DNA from: Helichrysum umbraculigerum
Lineage: Eukaryota; Streptophyta; Magnoliopsida; Asterales; Asteraceae
Direction of reading: 5' to 3'
Assembly (NCBI GenBank): GCA_949592205.1
Contig: CATIUR010000001.1
Location: 20,818,501 to 20,882,500 of the forward strand
Length of the DNA: 64,000 nucleotides
Part shown: in pieces, positions 47,491 through 60,290 of the stretch
How the letters are laid out: each line of letters begins with the position of its first letter
How positions within the stretch are numbered: the stretch's first letter is position 1
The notes under the pieces: generated by a model
Databases searched by the model: none
What the model was told of the DNA's origin: nothing
Seen by the model: only the letters and a program-made list of their open reading frames with translations
Position numbers and translations under genes: made by a program

Positions 47491-49840
47491 ATTTCGTCCT
47501 CGAAATCTAATCCAGCTCAGTAACTCAAAATGACACAATCGCATAATATCCACAAGGATCAGCTAATACCTAGGTTTATACTCGAAACTCAATGATCAGA
47601 ATCCACTATAATATCACATCCGCTACATGACAATCCATCGATATAATGATTTCAAATCTTTATATAATCCTCGAATATACGGTCAACAATCACTCGAAAG
47701 TTTCAATTAGAATTACATCTTGATATTCTCAAATCAACTGAATTCCATATAGGACTAGACAGCCTTTAATCCAATAACACAGTTCTATAACAATTTTCGG
47801 AATTTAGATTATATTCCATCAATATTTCACACTAGCAACTTTCAGTCAATTCACTAAATCTGAAAAGATTTTCAACTACATAAGATAAATTCCATCATAA
47901 TCCAGCAATGGTTTCAATAATATCAGGTCTCACAATTAAGTCTTTGGTTTAATTTATCCATCAACAGTGTCTCCATGAGTTTCAGGCAAAACAATCGTTA
48001 TAAACTCCAAGTCAATAATAGTATCAACAACTACTGAATCATAATAGATACACACGTCACACGTTACTCCATGAGTAACTTATAAATATAATTACAGGTT
48101 TTGAATTCTTTCCACATGCACATATCTCAATGTACAAGCTTCTATCTTTTCCCCCAACACAAGTACTAGTTCACAATCGTAATTAATCTAAGGAATAATT
48201 ATTCTCACATTCTCCAAGTCAAATTATACAAATTATCGCAAGATTGGCCCGTCATCAAATTCCAGCATCACCAATTTGTCTTGTTCATCAAATGTCAAAA
48301 TCTTATTAAACAAAATATTGACATCAACAAAATTCATCCCAAAATATGGCCCACTATCAAATACTAATCCCAGTCACCGATGTGATAACTTAGATTATCT
48401 TATCATCCCTCAATTCTATTTCAACAGAATTGTATCACAACACAAAGTCAAATCTTGTTTCAACTCAATTTAACACCTCCCGAATGATTAACAATCAGAT
48501 TCAACTAAAAGGCTCAGTCAAAGTCACATCTCAAAAGTTTAAAATCTACTACTCGAACTCAAGGTTAATAATATTTAATTCTCTAAAGTTGTTCAACAAT
48601 CATTTAATACCATCTAAACACTGTCTCCGGATTCACAATACGACATCAACTGTAAACTCCAAATCATAATGATTAATTCCTCTCAGGTAACTCAAGTTAT
48701 CATTATTAACATCAATAATCTAATCTCTATACATCAAACACCATCTCATCTCATCAAAAGTATATAATACTTTGCAAAGTTAATAAGTCCATCAAATGGC
48801 ACAAAACAACGGTCAAATGCAAAACAGTTTCAATCAATTTCAATCCTCAACTTTGAATAATCCACTTTAAACTCACTGCTACAATCAGCATATCTCAACT
48901 TTTCATTTATCAAGATCAAATTTATGAAGTTGATAAGCTATCACAAGAATAATATCCTTTTTATAGTTCCAAGAACTAGACACAATCACATATATGCTCC
49001 AATTCAATCTTTATAATTAATCAAGGTATCAATATTTCAACAAGTTTAATTTGTCCAACAAATCGACATATCCATATCATTTGATCCACTAAAATCACAT
49101 AAGCATTTATTAATCTCAATAATATAAGCAGACTTGTAACAATCACACTGATTCAACGAGCAATCATGATATATCCCCTTTTTCAACATACACTTTGAGT
49201 TATGTCAATCCAGCATTTTATCAAACAATCGAGTAAATTAAATAACTCATCAAAATTTCTAATATTGGTAATTCCACACATCAGAACAGATTTCCTTCAC
49301 TTTATATCCATGTCACTTCTTAACACAGTCACAAGAAATATAAGGTAATAACCATTTTCCTTCACTGAATATCTCACATAATTGAATTAATCTGTATCGA
49401 TAATCTCTATCAAACGATAATAAATCCTTTCAACATGTCAACATATACAGTTCTACATATTCACTTAATTCACATACCATTCTGAACTCAACAACATAAT
49501 CATTTTCTCAGATCCCTCAAGTCATTCACATAACTCATTCCACAAGAATATTTATTAATTTCTTTTCACTACTCAATATTAATTACCCAATTTATACCAA
49601 AGTTTGTATCAACTAAGGATTTACACTAACACAGAGCATCAAATATTATGACCCTATATCAACCACTTAATTTTAGTTACTAACACAGTAATAGAAATTA
49701 TTTCATTCTCAACTATCTTTAGTCTAAAAGAATTAGAATCACTAGGGTTACTTCCAATTTATCACATAATCACAATTATAATGAACAATTAGTTCCAAAT
49801 TATATAAACACACACCAGTACAAGATAAATACAGAAATAC
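47491..49840 (-). other. TE-E non-coding interior replacing pol
   Basis: This AT-rich stretch lies between the end of gag homology and the polypurine tract. No protease, RT, RNase H or integrase motif was seen in any frame, and the longest frames are under 80 codons and unlike known proteins. Its origin is unknown. Confidence 0.7.
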
Positions 49841-49872
49841 CTGTAATGATGTCAACCGTCCTGACAGCTTTA

Positions 49873-51070
49873 TCAACTGTCATCAGAATATCTGCCAACT
49901 GCTGACTGCAGATTCCTCCGCTTATGGCCAGAAGACGACGATGCACCGACCAAACCCGATCCCTGTCTTATCTCCTCTGAACACTGCCCCACATGATGAC
50001 CTTCTTTCTGACAATTCCAACATACTTTCTCAGGATAATTACAATTCCTCACTTTATGCCCAATCAATCTACACTTAATACATCTAGTAGTTTGAGAAGT
50101 ACACTTTCCCGTATGTCGGGATTTACAATCATTACACCAAAGAGATCGATCACCTGAAACACTATGACTCTTTGACTTTCTGCTCTGTCTTTTATGTTTA
50201 CCTTTATTACAAGGTTCACTTTCAACTGAATATAAAATCCTTTCCGTGTTCTGTTTATTCTGAGCTCGTAAATCACTATCCACCAAACGGGCTAAAGCAA
50301 AAGCATCTGCAAGAGAATTTGCCAATCTCACTGTCGTACGATATTCAGGTGGTAATGTTTCAACAAAATGATCTATCTTAGTTCTATCATTTGGTACCCA
50401 TTGCTGTACAAACCTCAATTTCTCTGTAAACTGTGCAATCAACTCATCTATAGTCATCTCATCAGTCAACTGTAATCCCATGAATTCCTGTCTAATACGT
50501 GACACATCAAACTCAGAACAATACTGTCGACATACCTCATTATGGAAATCACTCCATCGAATAGATGCTTTCTGTTGTGGTGTCAGATTTGCTGTAATCG
50601 AATCCCACCAAAACATTGCCTGTCCTTTCAAAAAGCTGTTCTGCATAAGAAACTTTAAATTCCTCCTCACAGTGGCGCACCTCAAGTTTTCTCTCAGTAT
50701 CCCGTAACCACTCAAGTGTAACAGATGGGTCAAAAGTTCCATAATAATTTGAAGGTTTACAAGACATAAAGGTTTTAAATGAACAACCCGTTCTCTATTG
50801 ATGTAGTGATAAAAACACTGGTACCTGATAAGTAATAGGCCCTGAAGATGACACCCTAGGCTGTGAAATAGTGCTCATAACATGATACTGCGACTGTGAA
50901 TGCTGCTGAGAAGATCCAACATGTAATACATACTCTTCTCTAGCTGTATGCTCCTCAACCAAAAATGTTGTACCTGTCTAACCATGTTTCTCCATATCTG
51001 TTTCTGTATCAAGGACATCCAATCTCGGGGAACTGTTGAGGGTACTGGTCAGGTGCTCGTTTTCTGCCAT
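49873..51070 (-). pseudogene. TE-E gag (capsid and zinc knuckles)
   Basis: The start is likely the ATG at 51068-51070 (MAENEHLTSTLN). An in-frame TAG appears after about 31 codons, and a frameshift lies near 50640. The capsid part includes FWWDSITANLTPQQ, MTIDELIAQFTEKLRFVQQW and PPEYRTTVRLA. Unlike TE-A, both zinc knuckles are complete: CIKCRLIGHKVRNC and CWNCQKEGHHVGQC, plus a C-x2-C segment upstream (CNDCKSRHTGKC). The frame ends shortly after similarity to the TE-A protease linker begins. Confidence 0.88.
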
Positions 51071-51230
51071 ACCTGTACTCAAAACAACAACTCACAAATC
51101 TGTCAATCGTTAGTACTTAATATACTAACCGATTCCCAACACAGCTAAATCCCACATCTGGAATGTTTGACCAACACAACCATAGATTTGGGATTGAACA
51201 CCTACCACTGTCCAATTCACCCAAACCTAT

Positions 51231-51242
51231 GCTCTGATACCA
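51231..51242 (-). promoter_or_regulatory. TE-E primer-binding site (initiator Met tRNA)
   Basis: TGGTATCAGAGC on the minus strand, three bases inside the 5' LTR, identical to TE-A and TE-D. Confidence 0.92.
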
Positions 51243-51245
51243 ACT

Positions 51246-52819
51246 TATAACACCCCTCATTTCACTAACCATTATAATAATGTTGTTTGACTCGGAAGCG
51301 TAGGTCTTAATATATTAATGTACATTACATCAAAAGTACAGCAACTTTTTCAAACTTTCGAAACTTTATACATAACATTTTAATGTTCTTTAAATCAAAA
51401 TACTACAAACGAGGTGTTATATAATCACAAACACTACTGATTTAATCAAATTAGATATCAGAGCCTACGCATGTTCTTCAAACATTCCATCCAGGTCAAC
51501 AGCTTCTTGCTCAATCAAGTATCTAATCATAACCTACAAGAAGTATTTAAAGTGGTGGGATTAGCACAACTGCTAAGTGAGTAAATCAACAAACAACAGA
51601 CTGACTTAGCATAACACACTTGTGTACAACAAATAATTATATGCACACAACTCATCCGTTTATCACTTATCACATCACAATCACTTATCACCATAGAGGA
51701 CCGATGATTCTTGAGTATCATCCTCAAAGAACACTTTCAAACCACCTGCAGGCCCATACAGAGGTTTAACCGACTACTTGGTGCTATTACTCATACAACA
51801 CAGGCTACGACAATAAAACTTGTACTAAGACCCTGTGTTATCCAACCAATAGCAATCCAAGCCCAGCCCCATGCCTGGCCTCCATATCACTTATCACATA
51901 ATCACAAAACACTAATCATCAATGCACTATGGTCATATATCACATGATCACTTATCGACACACTCACCAGGTCATCATATCAGGTCAACAATCTATTCAC
52001 AGTATTATTACTAATAAACCATAACAATCATGGCAATCAAAGCAATAGTAATAATACAATCACCTGTTGTAACAAACCTGTTACAACTAAATCAAACTGA
52101 GGGTTATCGATCTACTCACCGTTACCTCAGTCGTCCACTCAGTAGTCTAATGTCACTGAGTCTCTTGCTTATCTGAAATCACCACAAGTATCACAAGTCA
52201 GTAACTTATCAATCAACAATAAACTTATTATAATAATTAACATATGTTATAATCATATAACATATCACATCGTCTCAATTCACAATATATATCATATCAC
52301 TTATATCGCCACTTTATATGTTAAGTCTTTAGCAAGACTTATCTATTCACATTATGTATAACATCACAATTATCATCATGATCTATGTAAGATTAGTCCA
52401 CTATTACAATCACTAGTATCATATTAATTTCATTATATCATCCACATCACAATTCTAGCATTACCAATCTCATTATGTCACTAAATGAAAATTAATCATG
52501 TTAGATCACAATACTAGTTTAGATTAACTTGATTCATGACTAACATCATTATTTCCACTTATTATCACCGATTTAGTATTCACAAAGCCTTAATATATAT
52601 ATATAACTAATGTACCAATAAAGCAGCAACCAAAACTGTTCTGACCCAGACCTAAATTGCGGCGCAACTAGTACCCATCGCGGCGCAACTAGCCTAACAT
52701 CGCGTCGCAACCCTTCCAGATCGCGTCGCGATCTATACCTACATCGCGTCGCGATGTCCTATGGTCGCGTCGCGACCTGGTGTTTTCCAGCAGCCCCTGC
52801 GACCAGTTCCATCAGCACT
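51246..52819 (-). repeat. TE-E 5' LTR, left piece
   Basis: Matches 45273 onward up to the TE-F insertion. It contains the intact palindrome array at 52659-52777. Confidence 0.93.
52659..52777. repeat. CpG palindrome array with compensatory arms in TE-E 5' LTR
   Basis: Perfect odd palindromes are AGATCGCGTCGCGATCT (52718-52734), ACATCGCGTCGCGATGT (52741-52757) and GGTCGCGTCGCGACC (52763-52777). The core CGCGTCGCG is constant, while the outer bases differ between units in paired fashion. Half-units (GCGGCGCAACTAG twice, CATCGCGTCGCAA once) precede them. Confidence 0.9.
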
Positions 52820-54416
52820 TGATGTGTACGTGACAGCGTCTAGTTTTATTATTTATAAAGTACGGAAAATATCAATTACTACTATCACACAACCAGGCAA
52901 GAATACCCGATCAGAAATAGTATAGCTCATGATAAGTCCAGGTCGAACACTAGGAAAGGGATTAAAAGTAATAATAATCTTGTAAATTACAGAACCAAGG
53001 GGGTTACGCTTTAGTTCCGTACGAACATAAAATAGTAAATCAAAATAAACTAAATAAAACTAAACAAAACTTAAAAATAAAATAAACTCTAATGTACAAT
53101 ATGGAAGGAACATATAGCATGTAATAATTCACCTTAGATTCATACATCCTGACACATTCACACGTTAATTATCTAGTTGTGATTTCTTTTATATCAACTT
53201 AACCCAAATTCTTCAATGAAATTAAGTTGAATGTGAACTAGCCAACGTTTCGGGTCCAACTAATTCCTATAATCTACAGTGCTCCCTAGATTATGCATTA
53301 AGGATTCACGATCTATTATAATTATCCTATGGTATGAATTCTTCAACAATACCTACTAATAATTACTTATTAGTCTTGTTCATCTTAGGGATATTGATTA
53401 CTAATTCTTAACCTATCAGACTCAACGTATTTAGCAATAACTATAAACCTAAGTCCATAATTATCAATGATTACTATTATCAAAGGAACTCAATCTCAAT
53501 GATCCTAATAACCACGTTAAGCAAGCAATCAATATAGCACCAATAAACAAGGATTCACGAATAACATAATAGTCTTCAACCAAATAACTCAACAAACGTG
53601 CAAATGGAATCAATCAATAATCATAATCTAAGATTTATTAAAACAAAACTAAATGTAACAATTCATCAAATAAGAACAGATCATAATATTAAATACTAAA
53701 TTCTTCAATAATATTTAATAAAAGATTCAAACCAATATGACGAATCACTCGAAGATTAGTTGAAATGGATCCAACCGTCACTTCTCGTGCCTCCAAAACG
53801 TACCTACGACTCGAAAATATAAAAACCTAAACCTAAAAACGAAATAAAATTCGAAAACTACATTTTTAAACCTAATTTTCGTCTTCTTAAACTGGCTGCC
53901 GAAATGCTGAATTTATAATCTCAAAAGGTCGGCATTCAGCCGTCTACCAAACCCTCTGGCCGGCGGCCAGGCTAACATCATGCTTACGTCACACGCGTCT
54001 TTCCCTTAATGTTGACCGACTTCAGTTTTTGGACTCTGACCGCCTACCAAGAGGCTTGGCCGGCGGCCAGCCTTCCTGTCTGGGCTTCTGACCCACGATC
54101 TTGGGCCTTAAACGCTGGGCTTGGACTATTCTTTTGCCTTTGGACCTTTATCTGCTTTGGACTTGTTAAGCTTGGACTTTTACTTTGCATTTGGGCTAGT
54201 CTTCACTTTGCAGACACAATTCCACTTGATTCTTCATAATTGCGCCATTTAACTCGATTATTTACTATTTTTCGCTCTTTTCTCCATAAAGCTTGATTTT
54301 AATACCTATTTGCAAATATGAACGAAATCAGTATCTAATTTTATTAAAATGCAATAAAAACATATAATAAATGGGGTAAAATACTATAGAAATATAGTAC
54401 ATTTAGACGCTTATCA
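52820..54416 (-). repeat. TE-F 3' LTR
   Basis: Contains two 15-bp-class palindromes (CTGGCCGGCGGCCAG at 53956-53970, and TTGGCCGGCGGCCAG at 54056-54070 with one mismatch). A cluster of four TGGGCY words is interleaved with TTGGAC words at about 54075-54200. Confidence 0.93.
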
Positions 54417-54430
54417 AATACCCCCCACTT
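54417..54430 (-). promoter_or_regulatory. TE-F polypurine tract
   Basis: The minus strand reads AAGTGGGGGGTATT next to the 3' LTR start TGATAAGCG. Confidence 0.8.
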
Positions 54431-54800
54431 AGAATCCTACTTGTCCTCAAGTAGAGTATCGATTAAAACAATTAAAAACTCATATCACCACTAATCTAAA
54501 CAACTCAAAGGGTTTACATAAATCTTGCCCCATTTCAACTCAAATGTTTAAATTTAAAAACCTGTTATCTCTAAAGAAAACTTATTAAGAAACTATGAAA
54601 GTGCAACAGTCTATAACTCTCCTTTCTCTTATAAAGTTATGTAATCCACATAAATAATCTATACATAAGTAATTGAGCTCAAATTTTATTATTCGCGTAG
54701 ATATTTCCCTTAAATTCCCAATAATTGCATACTCCCATATTCATAACGTGCTAATACATAAATTCAAGAAATCTAATTAAAACAATCATTTTTCAAATCA

Positions 54801-55030
54801 AGACAGCGGTGACAGGTCTGTGCCTCAACACAACAAAGCGACATAACTTGATTTTGGTTTAGCAAAATATTTTAGTCAAACCATTGGTGGCAGGTCTGTA
54901 CCTTAGTACAACAGAGCGACATAATTTGACTACATTTTAAGAATTATGAGTTTATTTAAACTCTTTTTGCTCTTTTCATAATATATACTGACGGAGACCA
55001 GGTCTGTACTTTCGTACAACAGAGGAAACA
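54801..55030. repeat. Three spaced copies of an AGGTCTGT...ACAACAGAG motif in TE-F
   Basis: Copies at about 54801-54850, 54884-54929 and 54989-55030 share CAGGTCTGT, then TACAACA(A/G)AG, with CGACATAA in the first two. They lie in the untranslated 3' part of the element. Confidence 0.75.
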
Positions 55031-55820
55031 ACACCCAGTATATACCCCAAATGAAGTTAATTAGATTCAAAAATATTATATATCGCACGCTATTCCTACG
55101 GGAATTAAGACAAAAGTCATACGCAACTAAAGTTCCTCTAAAAGTATTATCTACATTATTTATTTTCACTTAAAAGCTCAAAAACCTATCTATAAACTGC
55201 TCATCAACATTTTCTTTTAATTCTCAAGAACTGTTAATTCATCCTTCATTGTTACAAAATAAATTAACCTTAGAAAAACAAAAATTTAAATTTAAAAATT
55301 CGGTTGAAAAACGGGCAATTCATAACCTTTTACTTGCGTATCTTAGTGGGATAAACACTTAATGTGGAACATAATTCTTTTCTCTCCTACCCACACTTAA
55401 AGATGTACAATGCCCTCATTGTACAAAAACAAATAAAAATAAAGAGGTAAAGAGAAAAGAATCAGACTTCCCTGAATTTGAAGCAAGTTGTCCATGACAA
55501 GTCGTTCGGCAGACAATTATTCCTAGAATGTACAACAGCACACTTCCGTAGGCATCACGATTGCATTTAGCGTATGCAACAAGCCTTTAAACCCCTCGGT
55601 ATCCCAAGTGGACAAGTTATAGTCTCGTGAGGGTTTCCAGGGAACACACCCACAAAGTTCAACAATAAAACCAAGAAATAAATTAAGTCCTGAAAAATAA
55701 ACTAACATAGCATAATAAAATAATACAGAGTTAAAATATTAGTACAGTCATCCAACAATTAAAAATGAAAATAAAATAAAAATAAAAATAAAATTGAAGT
55801 AAAAATACTACCTAACCACA

Positions 55821-57240
55821 TCACTCACTGTCACCATCCTCCCCATCTCTGCGAACACCGGATGGTCCTCCATACTCAGATGGTACAAATGGATCATAAG
55901 AAAGCTGATGGTAATCAAACAGCTGGTGCACCAAAGAAGTAGAATAATCGAACTGTCTCTGCTGCTCACGATAATGGTGCTGCTGCTCCTGATACCTCTG
56001 CTCCTGATAGCGATGCATCTGCTCAAACTGCTGCTGCTGATATGTCTGCATCTGCTGGAACTGCTGCTGCTGAAAATCATACATCCTACCAATCTCTTGC
56101 TATAAGTGATACATGTTATAGACTGGACCCTGATGAACCTGTGGCTGTGGTGGAATATCTGCATGCTGCTCCTCGGGTGCAATCTCAACCTGTGGCGGTG
56201 CATCACGGCGTCTCCTCACACGTCTACCTCCTGCAAGCAATGGTGGAGTCCAAAGGTAGAAATCTCCCTCCATAGGTCTCATGATAATCGAAATCTCTAG
56301 GAGCTTGTGAGCTCCCATCCACTGCATACCAGGAATAACAGGAGTACAAGACTGATACATCTCCTGTGTAACACCAAACCACCTAGCCAATCTAGTCACA
56401 TACTGGCCACCACAAATAACACTCGAGGCCTTCGTACCTGTAGCCCTATGTGTCATCCAATCAGCCAATCTCCAAGGGATATTCACACTCCTACCCTGAC
56501 TAATAGAGTGTAAATAAAACAAATCAATCCTATGCACCTTCTCGTGACCTGTCTTCCTAGCACATATCGAATGAGATAACATCCTATGAATAAGCTTATG
56601 TGCAGGGATCCTTACTAACACATCCGAAGGACCTCGTTTACCAAACTCTCCATTGGCTATATCTACCCAACCTGCAGCAACCTCCAGATCATCGTACCTA
56701 TTGGTACGCGCAGCACTCAGAAAATCCCTAAAATGAGGATTAGCCTCCTCATCAACAGTATACAACCCAATGGCCTGTGCAAACTGAATCAAGTCCAAAT
56801 GACGTGGCTCACCACCAAGCATAAAGGTCATAGTATGCTCCAACACATCCTCAGATGATATATCAAACCTAACTGTGCTATAGAACTCAACAACCAACTC
56901 CCTGAAAATAATCTCATGTATACCAAATAATCTCTCCCAAGCAAGAGAAGTAAAACCAACACTACCATCATCCAACAAATAATCAGCTGATAATAGTCGG
57001 TGTAAATACTGAATACCTGTCTCATGATTATCGGGATTAATCACCATTTCCATAGTATCCCAATCTAACACCTCTGAAGCTACGATTTTTCTGATCAATG
57101 TTGGCTTGTAATCTATTCTGGATTCTAGCTCGGTCACCTGGCGATATAGTAGGGTGCATAAACTGAAGAATAGGGTGAGTGCGAATAATTGGGTTAGCAA
57201 CAACAGCAGCTCCCCTATCTACACGCATATCATACTCCAT
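55821..57240 (-). pseudogene. TE-F single large ORF (Athila-like ORF, function unknown), Gln-rich C-terminus
   Basis: The probable ATG is at 57238-57240 (MEYDMRVDRGA). A frame change near 57090-57100 leads into a long frame down to 56100. It contains HRLLSADYLLD, FYSTVRFDISSEDVLEH, FMLGGEPRHLDLIQFAQAIG, KLIHRMLSHSICARK and LFYLHSISQGRSVNIPW. This type of ORF accompanies many large plant gypsy elements and has no assigned enzyme activity. A single in-frame TAG (56100-56102), followed by CAA, separates it from a Gln-rich tail in the same frame (YDFQQQQFQQMQ, RYQEQRYQEQQ) that ends at TGA 55821-55823. There is no DSGA, RT or integrase motif. Confidence 0.75.
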
Positions 57241-57611
57241 CTGTACAAACAAATCTATAAACATTAATAATATAAATTAAATACAAATTTACCAAAAGGC
57301 TACATAACAATATTATGTACAAAATTATAACTAATTATCACGAACTTAAACAATTCAATTTAAATTACTAACGATATATTTATGTACATTTTTACCTAGT
57401 ACCAATTTTGTCAAAGCTACATAATATTAAAATCTATATAATAATAATGATTCTATAATAATTACTAAACTTAAATTATTGTATTTATACAAAATTTCAC
57501 ATAACAATGTAACATAATCATAATGTAATGGAAGAATAACAATTATACAAGAAATAATCACCTACTAATATTTACAACTGCATAATCGAAATCCCTAAAC
57601 TGCCTGGTCAC

Positions 57612-58166
57612 ATTTAGCCGGCGGCCTACAGGTATGACCGGCGGTCTCCGGAGTTGACCGGCTACCTCCGGCGTTGACCGGCGGTCAAACATGCTGTCCC
57701 CATAATTCCGACAAACTAAACGCATAAAACCCAACTATAATTCCGAAATTCATTTACGTACAACCGATTTATTCGCACATTCATTCATCAATCACAAAAT
57801 ATTAGGCTTTTTACTATATTGTCACAAATCACAATCCTTATACACGAACAAACATTAATCAATTAAACTAAGGATTCACACAAAAACATAAATGATTCGG
57901 GTATTTAGCTAAGAAACCCTAAATGTGAAACCCTAATTAAAATTTTAATGTAAAAACGAATGGAGAGTAAGAATGTAAGTAAAAGCCACATACCTTCAAT
58001 GAAATAACAAAGTTCAATGTTGGAACCGGTTGATTAATAGCTAAATCCGAAATTTTTAGAGAGGTTTTTGAGGAAATTTTGGGTTCAAATGAAAAAGAAA
58101 GGGGTCTGTGCGTTTTAATTACCCCAGGCATTTTAGCCGCTTACCACAGCCTGAGGCCGGCGGTCA
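57612..58166. repeat. CCGGCGG palindrome cluster in TE-F leader
   Basis: GACCGGCGGTC-type units occur at about 57614-57626, 57635-57646, 57656-57667, 57674-57686 and 58154-58165. Flanking bases vary in pairs (GCCGGCGGC against ACCGGCGGT). The LTRs have the same core, so the motif spans LTR and leader. Confidence 0.75.
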
Positions 58167-58670
58167 AAACCCAAAAGTTCGGACCCGACCCGATTCTGAT
58201 CCGCGCCCTTTTTTTTTTTTTTTTTTTTTTTTTTAAACAGATAAGAAATAAATAAAAAGTAAAAATTAAAATTTAATCTAATTTAAATTATACCCATTAA
58301 CAAAAACTTATTTAAAACACCTACTCAATTAAATCTAAACTAAATACATAAATTAACAAATACATAATTTACAAACTAAATGAAATAAGCAACTAGTCAA
58401 ATAATTTTAAATTGAAAATTGGAACAAGAACACTCCCCTCTAAATTGAGTTGATCAGTTGAGCGGGGGAAAAGAGTCTTCAAGCTAGCAATTTCCTTGAC
58501 CATTTCTTTCGCCTCCAATTGCTTACTCATTAATTGCTAAACATCAAACACTTCTAAATACAAACATTATATCAATAACAATAAATATATAACTAATTAC
58601 AATATTCACAAACAATTAATCAACAATGTACAAAGATTTACAAGATTAAAATTCCTTTTATTACCGCTTT

Positions 58671-58687
58671 CCCCGGCAGCGGCGCCA
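58671..58687 (-). promoter_or_regulatory. TE-F primer-binding site
   Basis: The minus strand has TGGCGCCGCTGCCGGGG a few bases after the 5' LTR, the class of primer site used by Athila/Tat-type elements (tRNA-Asp-like). Confidence 0.75.
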
Positions 58688-58693
58688 AAAACT

Positions 58694-60290
58694 TGATGTG
58701 TACGTGACAGCGTCTAGTTTTATTATTTATAAAGTACGGAAAATATCAATTACTACTATCACACAACCAGGCAAGAATACCCGATCAGAAATAGTATAGC
58801 TCATGATAAGTCCAGGTTGAACACTAGGAAAGGGATTAAAAGTAATAATAATCTTGTAAATTACAGAACCAAGGGGGTTACGCTTTAGTTCCGTACGAAC
58901 ATAAAATAGTAAATCAAAATAAACTAAATAAAACTAAACAAAACTTAAAAATAAAATAAACTCTAATGTACAATATGGAAGGAACATATAGCATGTAATA
59001 ATTCACCTTAGATTCATACATCCTGACACATTCACACGTTAATTATCTAGTTGTGATTTCTTTTATATCAACTTAACCCAAATTCTTCAATGAAATTAAG
59101 TTGAATGTGAACTAGCCAACGTTTCGGGTCCAACTAATTCCTATAATCTAGAGTGCTCCCTAGATTATGCATTAAGGATTCACGATCTATTATAATTATC
59201 ATGTGGTATGAATTCTTCAACAATACCTACTAATAATTACTTATTAGTCTTGTTCATCTTAGGGATATTGATTACTAATTCTTAACCTATCAGACTCAAC
59301 GTATTTAGCAATAACTATAAACCTAAGTCCATAATTATCAATGATTACTATTATCAAAGGAACTCAATCTCAATGATCCTAATAACCACGTTAAGCAAGC
59401 AATCAATATAGCACCAATAAACAAGGATTCACGAATAACATAATAGTCTTCAACCAAATAACTCAACAAATGTGCAAATGGAATCAATCAATAATCATAA
59501 TCTAAGATTTATTAAAACAAAACTAAATGTAACAATTCATCAAATAAGAACAGATCATAATAATAAATACTAAATTCTTCAATAATATTTAATAAAAGAT
59601 TCAAACCAATATGACGAATCACTCGAAGATTAGTTGAAATAGATCCAACCGTCACTTCTCGTGCCTCCAAAACGTACCTACGACTCGAAAATATAAAAAC
59701 CTAAACCTAAAAACGAAATAAAATTCGAAAACTACATTTTTAAACCTAATTTTCGTCTTCTTAAACTGGCTGCCGAAATGCTGAATTTATAATCTCAAAA
59801 GGTCGGCATTCAGCCGTCTACCAAACCCTCTGGCCGGCGGCCAGGCTGACATCATGCTTACGTCACACGCGTCTTTCCCTTAATGTTGACCGACTTCAGT
59901 TTTTGGACTCTGACCGCCTACCAAGAGGCTTGGCCGGCGGCCAGCCTTCCTGTCTGGGCTTCTGACCCACGATCTTGGGCCTTAAACGCTGGGCTTGGAC
60001 TATTCTTTTGCCTTTGGACCTTTATCTGCTTTGGACTTGTTAAGCTTGGACTTTTACTTTGCATTTGGGCTAGTCTTCACTTTGCAGACACAATTCCACT
60101 TGATTCTTCATAATTGCGCCATTTAACTCGATTATTTACTATTTTTCGTTCTTTTCTCCATAAAGATTGATTTTAATACCTATTTGCAAATATGAACGAA
60201 ATCAGTATCTAATCTTATTAAAATGCAATAAAAACATATAATAAATGGGGTAAAATACTATAGAAATATAGTACATTTAAACGCTTATCA
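58694..60290 (-). repeat. TE-F 5' LTR
   Basis: 1597 bp, the same length as the 3' LTR, with both CpG palindromes conserved near 59830 and 59935. Confidence 0.93.

Larger units (their letters stand above)
52820..60290 (-). mobile_element. TE-F: pol-less Athila-like LTR retrotransposon, 7.5 kb, nested in TE-E
   Basis: Two 1597-bp LTRs (TGATGTGTACGTG...CGCTTATCA on the plus strand) differ at about a dozen positions. Flanks are GCACT (52815-52819) and GCACC (60291-60295), a five-base duplication with one mismatch; the undisturbed TE-E LTR has GCACC at this point. The 4.3-kb interior holds one large minus-strand reading frame but no protease, RT or integrase. Confidence 0.92.

Noticed and set aside
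54009..54239. 76-codon frame in both TE-F LTRs (plus strand)
   Set aside because: It lies opposite to the element's transcription, spans the TGGGCY/TTGGAC repeats and resembles no protein.
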